DNA of 64,000 nucleotides from assembly GCA_018292915.2 (NCBI GenBank), contig JACVVK020000470.1:110001-174000 (forward strand), given 5' to 3'. The DNA comes from Batillaria attramentaria. Its lineage: Eukaryota; Mollusca; Gastropoda; Batillariidae. Under the pieces are notes generated by a model. That model saw only the letters and a list, made by a program, of their open reading frames with translations. It searched no databases and was not told the origin of the DNA. The position numbers were made by a program, and so were the translations under genes. Positions 48,001-61,564 of this stretch are shown in pieces (positions within the stretch are counted from its first letter, which is position 1; each line of letters begins with the position of its first letter).

Positions 48001-49119
48001 CTTCGGGGGAAGCCGGGATAGCCGAATGGTAGAGCGTTGCACTCTCAGTGCCCGGGTCGTGAGTTCGAGTCCCGGCTGGGGCCAGATATTTGTGCTGGCC
48101 TTTTTCTGGTTGTCCCGTCTTTGGTATCACCCTTACGTAGTGGAAAAGGATGTTAAATTCCCCCCCCTCCCCCCGACACTTCGGACTCTGTAAACGTGCT
48201 AGACGAGTGTTACCATCAAACCCACGTGGTCAGTACGTGTGTTTCCCGTGAACTGAAACCGCCAAACGCTCGGCGCCCATGGCATGACTGATCAATTAAC
48301 AAACATTCTGGCACCTCTCTTCGCAACGACGATCTGCTGTTCTCAATCAATAATTTATCACCTGTCCTAACAGTGCCGTGTTTTTGTCATCATAGTCAGT
48401 AAACAGCCAAAAATCGATCTGTGGCCTTGGAACACTTTTAGGGGAGGGGGGGGATTACCATATTTTATGCTCACAGTTCGTTCTGAGCTGTCTTCGTGGT
48501 ATCTATCATCACACCGCTTAGACACCTGGACAGTGACAGCGTCTGTGATGCTGGCGCTGGGCCAACAGAAGCGTACTCAGATGAGGCGCCGACCACACTG
48601 AGCGCTCCAGTACCAGTGGAACAACAGTCGTAGAATTTGACAGCAAAGTGTAAACAACAACATTGTAGCGCATTAAGAACTGTACTAATCATCAAGATAG
48701 AGTATTTCGAGCGTACAGGCGCACTCACGAGCGAAACTGGTCCAAAACATAAGTTAGCCTAGCAAAGATGGAATCAGCCCGTTAAGTCCGTGTCTCTTAA
48801 ATATGACATCATGTGTTTTAGCGCACTACCATCAGCGCCAGATCCACAAGCCGCTAACTGGACGGCGGAGGATTCCGCGGCAGCACCAGTAGCGCAGCAA
48901 AATCCGACGCCATCGTCAGTAGTGCCTCAGGATCCGAAGCCAGCGCGAGCAGTGCAAGAGGTTCATAAGCATTACCACATCCAGAACTACCACAACTATG
49001 AGAGGGCTGTGGTTGTGACGCCAGATGCAATGCCAACGGACGGGCCTCTGTCTTTCAGCCAGTTTCCCGCTGCAAACAACTTGATGCGTGGTAATTCCCT
49101 CACAAGCGGCCCTGATTAA
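44296..49119 (+). CDS. S2: cysteine-rich single-pass membrane protein (5 exons)
   Basis: Exons: 44296-44362 (signal peptide MAASFVVRVLGIGVLMMFSS), 45243-45653 (ectodomain, 10 Cys), 46315-46455 (stalk DCQPVDCREHCNNAACAC plus membrane span), 47574-47622 (linker WRRQKSRKSKDEE), 48822-49119 (tail). They sum to 966 nt, 321 aa, with the same four intron phases as S1. The tail is longer than in S1 because of an Ala/Pro/Gln-rich insert (APVAQQNPTPSSVVPQDPKP) ahead of the shared part IQNYHNYERAVVVTPDAMP...NLMRGNS. It is convergent with IgR2. Its former head-to-head partner is probably the broken IgR piece at 42.2 kb. A likely poly(A) signal AATAAA lies at 50005. Confidence 0.86.
44560..45048. repeat. 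Compound (GT)n/(GTT)n minisatellite in S2 intron 1
   Basis: Long GT runs separated five times by the block GGTGTGGGTGAGCTGTTG, three of them followed by (GTT)n. The block recurs near 44,618, 44,730, 44,798, 44,918 and 44,980. Confidence 0.85.
45243..45653 (+). CDS. S2 exon 2: cysteine-rich ectodomain
   Basis: 411 bp, acceptor TTCTGTGCAG, donor TTCG|GTACGG. VELQCPKTWTDGARTVLSC, VTDYLTQC and HAGGSWNCSTTC mirror S1. The last block (H-A-G-G-S-W-N-C) has the spacing of an Ig F strand. Confidence 0.86.
45958..46112 (-). mobile_element. SINE family A
   Basis: In S2 intron 2; head end CTCTACAATTCG is cut by a poly-C run. Confidence 0.7.
47726..47842 (-). mobile_element. SINE family A, truncated at the head
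   Basis: AGTTTAACGTCCTTTTCCAC to GGGAATCGAACG, in S2 intron 4. Confidence 0.65.
48007..48166 (+). mobile_element. SINE family A
   Basis: GGGATAGCCGAATGGTAGAG and GTGAGTTCGAGTCCCGGC, in S2 intron 4, opposite in direction to the copy at 47.7 kb. Confidence 0.75.
48470..48780. repeat. Interspersed repeat, family P, copy 2 (S2 intron 4)
   Basis: Same shared blocks as 43,186-43,810, with the middle shorter. Confidence 0.6.
48822..49119 (+). CDS. S2 exon 5: cytoplasmic tail
   Basis: Acceptor GTGTTTTAG. Low-complexity Ala/Pro/Gln lead, then HYHIQNYHNYERAVVVTPD and a C-terminal NNLMRGNSLTSGPD, stop TAA at 49117. Confidence 0.83.
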
Positions 49120-49149
49120 GGAATGTTCTAAATTGGTGTTGATGATCAT

Positions 49150-49272
<123 letters not shown>

Positions 49273-49345
49273 GATGATTATGATGATGATGATGAAACGT
49301 TTTTGCCTGTCTTACAAGCTGTCCTGCTATTCTACGTAAAAGGGT

Positions 49346-49391
<46 letters not shown>

Positions 49392-49634
49392 CCGGCCATG
49401 GACCGTTATCACGAAGGGTGAACAAAAACAGCAACAATCAAAAGAACGCACATACATGAACATGAACGTCAAAGATATTTTTCAGCAAATGCAGATGAAT
49501 AGTCTTAATGATCTATATCACACTTGCAACAGCGAGGCGCGGCGTTCGAAGCAAAACAAAAAACAAAAAACCCCAGGAAATTGGCCAAGTTGATAATCTC
49601 GGCCTCGCTATTGCTTTGCGCGCGGGCGCGCGCG

Positions 49635-49705
<71 letters not shown>

Positions 49706-50003
49706 AAATTATATATTGTTTTCAGAGTCACATGTAGCACGAACTCGTGCTGTTTTGATTGGCTTTCTTTGTACAGATTGTTAAGGACATTTTATAGTCA
49801 AGCGCCCTAATAAGCTATGTTTAATTAAACTGTAAACATGCATGCGTCGCCATAAACTATATATATATATTACAGAGGACACATTCATCATGAACAGCAG
49901 TTCCACGGTCTGCTTTTATTTCTGTGCCATACTTTGTTATATTTTTCTGTACATTTTATAACTGTTTTACAACTGTAACTGTTACCTTGCATAAACATGT
50001 GTT

Positions 50004-50010
50004 GAATAAA
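50004..50010 (+). terminator. Likely poly(A) signal of S2
   Basis: GAATAAA about 890 bp after the S2 stop, in an AT-rich stretch. The 3' UTR would include (GT)n, (GA)n and (GT)n tracts. No nearer AATAAA is obvious. Confidence 0.4.
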
Positions 50011-50244
50011 GCTAGTATCTAGACTTGCCTGTTTTGTCATACATGTACTGTACATGTGTGAAGTGTGCGAGAGACCTTTTCTGTCATTTTAGGCCTTGTC
50101 AGTTTTAGTGGACCGAACATCAAATTACGAAGCTGCATACAATAAGGTGCCGTTCACACTGAATATAATTTGTCTCACGGCAACCCATTTACGTAAGTTG
50201 TAACTGAACAGGAACTGTAGAACCGAGGACGCGCTAGTACTTCA

Positions 50245-50320
50245 ATTCAGTTCAATTCAATTCAATTCAGTTTCATTTATTATCCCAATTTGGGCAATTT
50301 GTTATTAAACAAGATTAAAG
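50245..50320 (-). mobile_element. LINE 3'-end remnant
   Basis: (CAATT)n followed by TTTATTATCCCAATTTGGGC, as at 14,922. It lies between S2 and IgR2. Confidence 0.5.
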
Positions 50321-51004
50321 ATCTTGATATAGAATATAACAGTTCCAAACAACATTCACTGAATTGTCAAGTGTATTTGGCGTGCTAATATGCGCTTTTA
50401 AATTGTGTGTGTTTGGGTTCCGCGCGTCGCCATGCAGATGAATCACTGCTTTCTAAATATTGTGCTACCTAACCAACCTTGAATCAGTCATGGTTCATTT
50501 TCGAGGGGCAGGCCCTTTTATAACTACAACAAAATGAACGACGACAAATGTAAGGCGTAAATGTTCATTTTACTAAGTGGCGAATTTCAAATACCAAAAA
50601 TAGTTTGAAATCTCGAAACATGCATGCAGAATGTCATGGACAGTTTCAGAATTAAAAAATAAGACAAAATTATAGTTTCAAACCTTAAAACATGCATGCA
50701 GAATGTCATGGACAGTTTCAGAATTAAAAAATAAGAAAAAAGCATAAAATGTCTGGTGCAGGGCAGAGAGAGAAAATGGCTGACCCACGCTATCCCAGCG
50801 TCCCTCTATTTATGCATAAACATGAGGCGTCGTGTGCCACGGCGCTGACCAGTCGCTACCAGAGATCAACAAAGGGGTTGTGGCACAAAATCAATTAACT
50901 GCACTAATTCTTATTTGTGTGTAAGGCTTCTGGTGCTTTCGTAACCATACACCGTAAGCATGCAGTTCGGCTTCACATCATGTACCCTCCTCCTAAAAAG
51001 TTCG

Positions 51005-51623
51005 TTAGATCCAACTCTCGAGCTGTTCTGGGTCCCTAGCCCTGTCTCGAGATTTTGGGGACTCACGATCGTCTGCAAATTGTTCATCTGAACGAGTGTC
51101 CAGACTAACGCACGACAGTTCTGTGCCGTTTGCCGGTGACGACGGGTTGATAAATTCTAACGGAAGACTCGCCTCAGGTAGCGTATCCAGATCTGTTGCT
51201 GCTTCATCCGTTTTCCATTTGCTAGGGCCAAGGTCGCGATCTGGCAAAACAGGCGTTAAGTACGTGCTCCTCCTCTGTGGGGGTTCCTTTAGCAACGTTT
51301 CAGCCTTGTGGGGGAGGAGGTAGCCAGAGGAATCAACGGGTCCTCTTTTCGGAGCTTTCCTTCGCCGCTGTATCTGGCCAGCTGTAGTACCGCTCTCTAT
51401 GTCCAGGTCTTTGAGTTTTGTACCGTCAGCGTCCACGATCTCTGGCGTGAATCCAAAGCTTGTCACGGATTCCTCTGATTGCTTTCTGTGAGGTGGAGGC
51501 GTGTAGTGAGGTTCTGTCGGCACCGGGGGAGGAGCTTGTCTCGGCTTCTGTCTCGCAGGGAAGTTCAGGGAGTAAATGCCACCGGGTGGGATCTCATCGT
51601 AGTGACTCTCACGGTAAGGATAA
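51005..51623 (-). CDS. IgR2 exon 14: cytoplasmic signalling tail
   Basis: Follows a 34-bp linker exon (52039-52006). Tyrosine motifs in order: HYPYRESHYDEIPPGGIYS, PHYTPPP, SSGYLLP, STYLTP. Four of these are in the same order in IgR1. Basic patch QRRRKAPKRG; acidic C-terminus ending ESWI. Confidence 0.85.
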
Positions 51624-54600
51624 CTGGGGAGGAAAACAGGGAAAAAGGTACAACAGGAGTTATCTCCCATACGGCATGTTTCAGCTGGTGTTGCTCAGTA
51701 TGAGCTCAGTTCAGGAGGGTATTTCTGCGCTTTGAAATGTTCATTTGTATGTGCTGATCGCCTGTCTCTCAGAAATCGCCTCGTGTTGTGCTTGAGACTG
51801 TGTACTATTACGTATTATTCATATGTATTCAGTATTTCAGTAGTTTATAATTTCATATTACACATGAAAACAGTTCAAATTAAGGGAAACGAAATTTCAT
51901 CAAATTCAAGAAATCTTCAAGGGGTATAAGGTTTTTGGATAAATACTCATTCAGCTGTCAGTTATATTTTTGGTTGTCAGTAAGGGATTTGCGAATAATA
52001 CTTACTGTCTAGTGTCAACTTCGTCAAAGTGTCGTCCAGCTGTCAGAAAACGGAACAAAACATTACATTCAGCATTTTCACTTCATCGTTTTCTAAACAC
52101 TTAATTACGTATACATTCATGTGTATATTAATTTTATTATTATTTTATTTTATCTTATTTTTCATAACTTTGTAAGCGCCCAGAGCTCGCAGGGTATAAG
52201 CGCTATCTAATTATCAATTATCATTATTATTATCATAAACAAAAAAAATCGACAATGACTGCTTATTTAGAGAAATTTTCCGGTGCAAACGTCAATTTTC
52301 CCACCTTCTTTAGAAGCGTTTTGCTGTCGTCGCCACATTCTAATCACGACGATAAGGAGAACGACAACGGCGATGGCAAAGACTGCCAGCAGAACTCCGA
52401 GAACCACGGCAGCATAACGGCTGTCGGCGTCAGACTCAACGCCTCCCCTTACAGCACCAGTCCGTGGGGTCTGGTTTTCTTCCTGGTCTACAAACACACA
52501 CGAATTTTTATTTGAATCATTTTTATTTGAATCATTATATTAATGAGAGAGGTCACGGAAGCAGCTGCTTTATGTCCCACGACTTTTCCTAATGATGGTT
52601 ATGGATGTTCACTAGCAAACCACTAAGAAGCAAAAGTTCACTAGGAAGCCACTAGCAAAACTGAAAATTAGGTTGAGGGTCTTCGACTGTGCATAATCCA
52701 GGCAACTCTGTCACGTTGCAGAGTTTTTAGCGGTTCGGGGACCCTTATAAAACCAGAGCACGCGTTTGCCGTGACATTATTTGGCTTTTGGTCAGTGAGC
52801 GAGACACCTCGCTACAGTGTCTAGCGGATGTTGAGTGCTGCACGATCTTTCTCGCTCAGTCTCAAAAGGCAAACTGAGCTGTGGAATCAGGCTGCCCTTG
52901 GCTTTTATTGAGATTTCAGGGACCTTGAAAACTCTGCAACTGTGACAGAGTTGACTGTGCTTGCACGGTCGACTCTGTAACTTTTTTTCACATTTCGGAA
53001 AGCGTTTTGTTGGGAACTTAGATCTTTAAGGACACACAGACAGTATTTAGCTACAGAATATTCTCTTCACAGAGTCTAGCGAAGCCCAGCAGTATTGTCA
53101 CAATGTATTAGTTCCATCATGAGAATTGACCATGGCATAAGCTCTGCTTGTTCCTGTTCATCATTTGTAGCGTTAGCGTTGCCCACAAAACTAAAACTTG
53201 TACCTCACTACTCACGGTTCATACGGGTTCTTTTAGCCTTTGATATGCACAAAAAAAAAGACAATGAACCAGAAACTGGCCTTCGCTTAAAACGTTATGA
53301 TTAATCAGCTGTGCAGCTTTAAAACCGGTACATCTGCTGCATACACCTATATACATGTACTGAGCCACTTACCCCGAAACAGAACGACAAATGTAAAATC
53401 AACCCGCCCCAATGCGTTCATGACGACAGCTCTGTAGAAACCCTCGTCCTCCTTCGTCATAGTATCCTGTACAGTGATGACGCACGCCACTCGCCAAGGG
53501 ACGGACGTTTCTGAACAGTCCATCGTCATCGTCTCGTTCACCAAAAGCTGCTCTTTCACGTGGATGAGATCCGCGCCAAGAGACACAAGGCTGGTCAAAT
53601 TCGGGCGCGGGAAGGCAACGACGTTCAAGGTAAAGGTCAGTGGAGTTCCGCTGAAGTTTAGCGTGGGGATGTTCGTTGATTCTGTCGTGATTCGAGGCGG
53701 GCCTGTATGGAAATAATTTCAAGGATATTAGTGTCAAGAAGTATGGATGATTACATGTTCTTGCTCACAACACATACATACAGACAGAATGTGTGCGGGT
53801 TGTGAGGGGCTCTCAGCAAAAGTCCGTAAAGCGGTGTGATCAGTGGTCTAATAGGTAGTGCGTCGGACTTAGCCTCTGCGATACTGGACGGCCGTCACCT
53901 CTGTCACGGCGATGAAGCGTGGGTTCGGAGCCCAGGTCGAGCTCGTGATACGTGATATGTGATGTGTGTTTTTCCTGGCTACCGGGCTGCTCATCGGGGG
54001 TTTCTCTCTGGGTTATCCGGCTCTCCTCCCCCAGCAAAAATTGAAAATTAGGATAGGTATTGGATGGCTTTGCACCACATTTTTTAAAGAATACTTTATT
54101 TAGAAATCATTGAAAAAGAACAAGACAAGACAAGACAGGCTTCCAGGACAACAGTAATAAAAAAAAATTACGCGTCTGAACGTTTGGACCTCCCAGTAGC
54201 CCTAGCAGACGACAAGCCTCTATCAGCCAGTCAGGGTCCCCCTTTACATAAAATGTTTCATGTTTCGCTGAAAATAACTGGCTTCCTGGTGAACAAATAA
54301 CACATAATACTGCCTGTGTTACAATTAAACCTTGACGCCACTTACATAATACAGTCAGTTCGATGGTCTGCTGTGACTGCCCCAAGCTGTTATCAGCCTC
54401 ACACGTGTAGTTGCCAGTACTATCACAGCGAGTGGGTATCGCAGACATCAACACCTCCGTTGTTCCTTGGGCTAAAACATCGCTGTCGGAGTCAGACGTG
54501 TCTTGTTGCTAAACAGATTTCCACACACGTTGTCAGTCTATGACAGCTAGTTTAAGTTTTTGAAATAACATTTTTTTATGCACCGTAATGAGGCCCTAAC

Positions 54601-57600
54601 ATGTACTCTTACGAGAGTGATTCAAATCACAGCCAGTTTCATTTGCCACATGTCATACCTACAATACGGTTGCCGATTGTCGTTTTGTTGCTAATTCTCT
54701 CAATACCTTTGCGCCCAGCGTGATTTATAAGGGTGAGTGGGTGGGTGTTTGGGGGTTTAACGTCCTTTTCCACCACATAGGGTGATATCAAAGACGGGGC
54801 AACGATGAAAAAGCCAGCACAAATATTTGGCCCCAGCCGGGATCGAACTCACGACCCGAGCATTAGAAGTCCAACGCTCTACCATTCGACAACCCCGGCT
54901 CCCCGCGTGATTTATAAGGACTAAACAAAAACACTAAACAAGAGAACGTAATCTTCGGAGTAAGTAACCCTCAGAGGAAGTAACCTACAGAGGAAGTAAC
55001 CTACAGAAGAAGTAACCTACAGAAAAAGTATAACCTGCAGAGGAAGTAACCTGTACAGGAAGTAACCTACAGAAGAAGTAACCTACAGAAGAAGTATAAC
55101 CTGCAGAGCAAGTAACCTGTAGAGGAAGTAACCTACAGAAGAAGTATAACCTGCAGAGCAAGTAACCTGTAGAGGAAGTAACCTACAGAAGAAGTATAAC
55201 CTGTAGAGCAAGTAACCTGTAGAGGAAGTAACCTACAGAAGAAGTAACCTACAGAAGAAGTATAACCTGCAGAGCAAGTAACCTGTAGAGGAAGTAACCT
55301 ACAGAAGAAGTATAACCTGTAGAGGAAGTAACCTGTAGAGGAAGTAACCTACAGAAGAAGTATAACCTGCAGAGCAAGTAACCTGTAGAGGAAGTAACCT
55401 ACTGAGGAAGTAACCTACAGCTCAAAATGGGAAGCATATTACCTTGCGTAACTGTACGCGAGGTGTGGGGTTCCCTCGAGTAATGCACGTAATTTTGACG
55501 AAATCTGTCTCTGATTCTGTGATCGTCAGTGAACTGTTTCCACCGTTCAGCTCCAGTGATTCAACGTCTGCTGCAGCCGAAGAATTCTCGCCTACGACAA
55601 ATTCAATCCAATCCAATTCAATTCAATTCAAACCACGTTATGTACGCAAGGGACAGTCGATGGGAAGAATGTAAAAAGACTGTATCATACACTGCAGATG
55701 CGTTACAACACAAAATACAACATCAAAACGAAATAATAATAATAATAATGATAATAATCATCATCATCTGGGTATTTAAGGGACGCCCTCCCTCCCGCAA
55801 GAGCTCAGGGCGCCTTCAATGAACACAGACCCGAATTATATAGCTGAACCCACTGCATGACCGTTCGTCAATGACATTACCTTTGACAAAGACGTAAAAA
55901 GTGAACGTCATTTGACCGACGGGATTGGCAACGCTAACCCTGTAGAAACCACCGTCATCTGGCACCATTCGGTCCACGGTTACGTCACAGGTGTGTATCC
56001 ACGATGTAGCACCGGGTGAGCAGAGAACGGCCACAGTGTTTTCCCTGGGAATCATAGTGGCGCCCACACCACGCTGGCCAAGGTAGACGATATCTTGGCG
56101 GTCTGGTGGAGGGTAGGCCAACATGCGAAAGACCAAGGTCGACGTATTGCCTTCATACGTTATGGTTTTGAAGTCTTGATTCGCTGGTGTTAGTCGAGGT
56201 GCACCTATTCCAAATACAGAACAATTAATCGCTATTTTTTTGTGATGAACGCTTCAATTTGACATGTAGCATTTTCATACGTTACAAATTAAACTTGCAG
56301 TGAAGGGGTAATAAAACAGCCGGACAAAAGAATAGTACGTAATGTGTTGTGACGTCATACTTAATTTCATTCCTTTCGTCAAGACTACCACACGTGGATC
56401 GTCCATTACTTCGTCCAACAACAGTTAATATAAAATAAAATTAAACAAAATGATTTCTGCAAACCGAAAACAGTATTTCCATTGCTTCTCTCAAATTGAT
56501 TCTTTGAGCCATATATTTGGGATAAAGCGCCTATATTATTATTATTATTATTCGTGTCGTTTTAGTATTTACACAGCGAATACACTCATTTATGGTCCAA
56601 GAAGGGTTTACCTACACCTCACACTCAGTGGAACAGTGCTGGAAGATATTCCCAAGGTGTTTTCTGCCATGCAGCTGTAGTTTCCAGAATCCTCGCAAAC
56701 GGCAGTTAGCTTGTAGGTCAGGGAGGTGCCCTTTGATTCTGCTAATATGTGAGTTGTGTCTTTCCGGCTCTGAAAAAAAAATCAACTAAAAGAAGATATT
56801 TTGGATCTTAACAAATTATGCACACAAAAAAGGCTAAATGAGAGCTAAACCTCTCTGCAACAAACAAACATACAAACAAGCGACCCCAAACCACAAGAAA
56901 CAACAACAAATACAAATAAAATAAAGCAAAACAAAACAATACAAAACAAAACACCTGACTTGAAACTGAATCCTTTCGACGAGCCAAACTGACGGCACGA
57001 AATGCATAACAAGAGTAGAACAAAGGTGTGTACACGTGTTCTGTCATCACAAACCTGAAAAAGACGTATAGTTGGAGTAGGAACACCGCGAGCGAGACAT
57101 AAGAGCTGCACGGAGTCCGCCTCCTGGACCGTCAGCATGCTGCTGGAGTCATTTAGCGTCAATGCTGACACTTCGGCTTCATCTTTAAAAAAAAATTAGA
57201 AAAACTGTTGGAAAGACGTTCACACATTTGCAGACAAAAAATAACAGTTTTAAATCAAATCTGACCGATAAACGTGAAAAGTCGAACTGTAAATGTAGAA
57301 AAGAATAACCTACAAGACAGAGAAATTCTGTAGATCGCTGTTGTGTCTTTGTCCTCGTGTCCAGGTATTCCTGTAATCAGCGTGCACCTCAGAAAGACCC
57401 CGTCATCCTGCTGGTCTATCTTCTTGCGAGGATAGGTCAAGATCGAGTTGCCATGGTCACCCGACACAACTAGGTCGTCTCCAAGGTAACCGAGAAGCCG
57501 ACCTGGTGGTTTTCCAAGGTCAGACGCGCTGCACGTGCAGCTGATGTCACTGTTTACTTTGATGAATTGTCCAGTGCTCGAAGTACAGCTGATGTTAGGT

Positions 57601-60505
57601 GAAGCAGAAGAGAGCGCTGAAACGGAAATATTGAGCAAGATTATTATTTTGCCTGAAGTAAGATGTTCAAGTATGTATTCATACGAATCCACGAGGTACG
57701 CATTAGACGCACCTCGAGGACCAATATAAATAAACACTTGTCCAGTCTAGTTTACTATTGAAGTTTTACAATATCGGAAAACACTTCGCTGCACGTATGT
57801 CAGATTCAATCCACAAAAAAGCGCTTACGTCAAAATTCAAAACTACTATCAAACACTTAGTAGAACACTAAAACACTCCATGGTCCACTCAGATTCTGTC
57901 TTACCTAACCTCTTCCACAGTCTGACCGATTGTCCCTGCACTCCTATGAGCAAATAAGAGAAGGTAAATATGGAACACAGGCTAGAGATTACTCACCAAC
58001 GTCAACGTGACCAGCCTCTTTTCTCGTGGCGCCAGGGACTCACAACCACAGTGTATGTGTGGAGCAAGTAAGAGAAGGTAAATGTGGAACACTTACGAGA
58101 CGGGCTAGAGATTACTCACCAACTTCAACGTGACCAGTCTCTTTTGTCGTGGCGCCAGGGACCCACAACCACAGTGTATGTGTGGAGCAAGTAAGAGAAG
58201 GTAAATGTGGAACACTTACGAGACGGGCTAGAGATTACTCACCAACTTCAACGTGACCAGTCTCTTTTGTCGTGGCGCCAGGGACCCACAACCACAGTGT
58301 ATGTGTGGAGCAAGTGAGAGAAGGTAAATGTGGAACACTTAAGAGACGGGCTAGAGATTACTCACCAACTTCAAAGTGACCAGTCTCTCTTGTCGTGGCG
58401 CCAAGGACCCACAACCACAGTGTATGTGTGGAGCAAGTGAGAGAAGGTAAATGTGGAACACTTAAGAGACGGGCTAGAGATTACTCACCAACTTCAAAGT
58501 GACCAGTCTCTCTTGTCGTGGCGCCAAGGACCCACAACCACAGCCGAGTATGCGTGGAGCAAGTGAGAGAAGGTAAATGTGGAACACTTACGAGACAGGC
58601 TAGAGATTACTCACCAACTCGAACGTGACCAGCCTCTTTTCTCGTGGCGCCAGGGACTCACAACCACAGCGTATGTGTGGAGCAAGTAAGAGAAGGCAAA
58701 TGTGGAACACTTCCGAGACAGGCTAGACATTACTCACAACTCGAACGAGACCAGCCACTTTTCTCGTGGCGATGGGACTCACAACCACAGTGTATGTCTG
58801 GAGCAAGTAAGAGAAGGTAAATGTGGAACACTTACGAGACAGGCTAGAGATTACTCACAACCACAGCGTATGTGTGGGGCAAGTAGGAGAAGGTAAAAAT
58901 GGAACACTTCCGAGACAGGCTAGACATTACTCACCAACTTCAACATGACCGGCCTCTTTTCTCGTGGCGCCGGGACTCACAACCACAGCGTAGGTGTGGA
59001 CCCCAAGTGTGGATGGTAGAGGGGTGCTAAAGAAACAAGTTCCGCTGGCGTACGGAGGCGTGCCATGGTCAAGGACGGGGCTATACTCTGTTACATTCAC
59101 ACTTGTCTCAACAGAATCCTGGAACCATACAGAAATTGAAAGTGACCATCGGCAGAACATAAATGCGCTTTAAATTCGGGAATCACTTATTAAATCGTCG
59201 TGGAATTCCATTTAACTCTTTGACGACGGAGCGCAATTTCTGACACACGATTTCCTATAGGAAATCGTGTGTCAGAAATTGCGCTCCGTCGTCAAAGAGT
59301 TAACGTCTTTAACTGGTGAGTAGACTGTTGGATCAAAGGCAACTGATTATCTCAACGTTGACAAAGATATCTACTGTCATACCCCGTCAGAGTGTCTGAG
59401 ATCACACGTATATCGACCAAAAGTCGAGTAGACTTTGCTGATGACACACTGTCCCTCCACAATCCATGACGAGTCTGTCTTGATTCGCTGAATGTTGCAT
59501 GACGTCACATCCGCCCCATCTAATGTCGGCCAAGAGAAACAGTTCGGTCAGCACATTAAGCAAACGAAATTGTTGATGGAGTACTTCAAAATGCAATTAT
59601 AAACACGTAATAACAACACCACAAGAAGCAGGAGGGTGAGTGGGGTGGGTGGTTGGGAGTTTAACGTCCTTTTCCACCACGTGATATCAAAGACGGGGCA
59701 ACAAGAAAAAGGCCAGCGCAAATATTTGGCCCCAGCTGGGATTCGAACTCACGACCCGAGCATTGAAAGTCCAACGCTCTACCGTTCGGCCACCCAGGCT
59801 CCCCCACAAGAAGTAGAAGAAGAAGAGTGTCTGTAGATATTATTGATAAAAGTTCATAGTTAAAAATACCAATATATACGGCTGTCGGTGGTCTAGTGGT
59901 TAAGGCTCTGTCACCAATGCGAGAGGTCAAGATCAAGTCCCACTCGGGTCAAAGAATTTTTCCGTCTTCTATGTGACACCGTTTATTCGGGCCGATCGTT
60001 CTTTACGAGTACTCCGGCTTCCTCTCCCTCTGCTTTGGAAATGTTCAGCCCACAAAATTTGAAAATACATGCAATTCTAAGTTCCGAAACTTAAAGTAGC
60101 TGAGCTGACCCTTTGCACCATATGATTGTACATGTAATGTGTTCGTGTCCAGTGTGTGAGAGAATGCGTGTGATTCGCGTGAGCGTGCGCGCTGGGTTCA
60201 GTTCGCGTCTCTTGATTCAAGAGACTGGGTAAAGCGCCTATACAATACTCCTTCGCGCTACGTGATTGTAATGCGTTCACGTCCACTGTGTGAGAGAATG
60301 TGTGTGATTCACATGAGCGTGCGTGTTGGGTTAAGCTCGCGGGGCTTTCAGCCAAATATTTGTGATAAAGCGCCCATACTAATACAACAACAACAATAAT
60401 AATAATAATAATAATAATAAAGGGTATTTGTGGCGCCCCATCTCACAAGAGCTCAGGGCGCGTACATAAACTACATATAACATAAAAACAACGTATATAA
60501 CGTAC

Positions 60506-60584
<79 letters not shown>

Positions 60585-61445
60585 ATTTTTTGCAGGTGGC
60601 ATGCAGAGATAGAGAGCGGGGAGGGGAGGGACATGGGAGGCTGGTTGAATAGTTAAACGCAATTCAAACTATTCAACTTACACACGACGTCCACGGAGCA
60701 GCTGTCCGTGTCTGTGGGCGTGACCCCTGACAGTGTTGTACATTTGAGAGTGGCTCCACCGTACAGACTCCTCGTCGCGTTCCTGATGGTCAGTGTGCTG
60801 ACTGTATCCGTTGGACGAGACAAGACCATGAACTCCGCGAGCTTAGACTGACACCTTCCGGGCAGCGGGTCGCATGACCCTGCGTCGTTTGTCTTGTGCG
60901 ACCACGTGACCTTTTCAGTGGCCCTGATTCCGTCACACGTGACCATAAAGTCCTCTGTGTTCTCCTGGACCACTAGGGGACAGTCTTTGATGGTTACACT
61001 TGCTGCAAAGTACGTTTATAAGCCTTGTGACAAAATGGATGGGGACGTACTCAGTGGTAAACCCTATGCTTTGCTATTCTCTTTATATCGCAGCACACTG
61101 CTATTACTACTAGTACTACTGCAATACACTACTACTGCTATTATTACTACTGCTGATGCTTCTACTGCTGCTGCTCCTGCTGTTGCTACAGCTGCTATTT
61201 TTAATCAAATTCTGTTGTGTTGTTCACTTCTAGATCACAGGATTAAAGATTGCCTACGACAAGACAGCTTTATATTCAGCGCACCTGCACAGCAGAAAGT
61301 GTGGCTGTTTTGAAAAGCGAGGTTATCTATTGTGTGAGTTGTGTTGCAAAAGAGTCGTATGCGCCGCAATGAAAAGGCGAGAGAAGAACTGGGTTCTACA
61401 CGCATTCAGACATTCTTCCATGCTGTAACTGGGACCGTCAGGTAC

Positions 61446-61514
<69 letters not shown>

Positions 61515-61525
61515 ACACACACACA

Positions 61526-61564
<39 letters not shown>

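Noticed and set aside
47996..48070. tRNA gene
   Set aside because: It has box A-like and box B-like parts, but the acceptor stem does not close and the same head is joined to the same body at eight other places. It is a SINE.
54960..55425. CRISPR-like array
   Set aside because: No constant repeat with unique spacers; it is a short-unit minisatellite in a eukaryotic intron.
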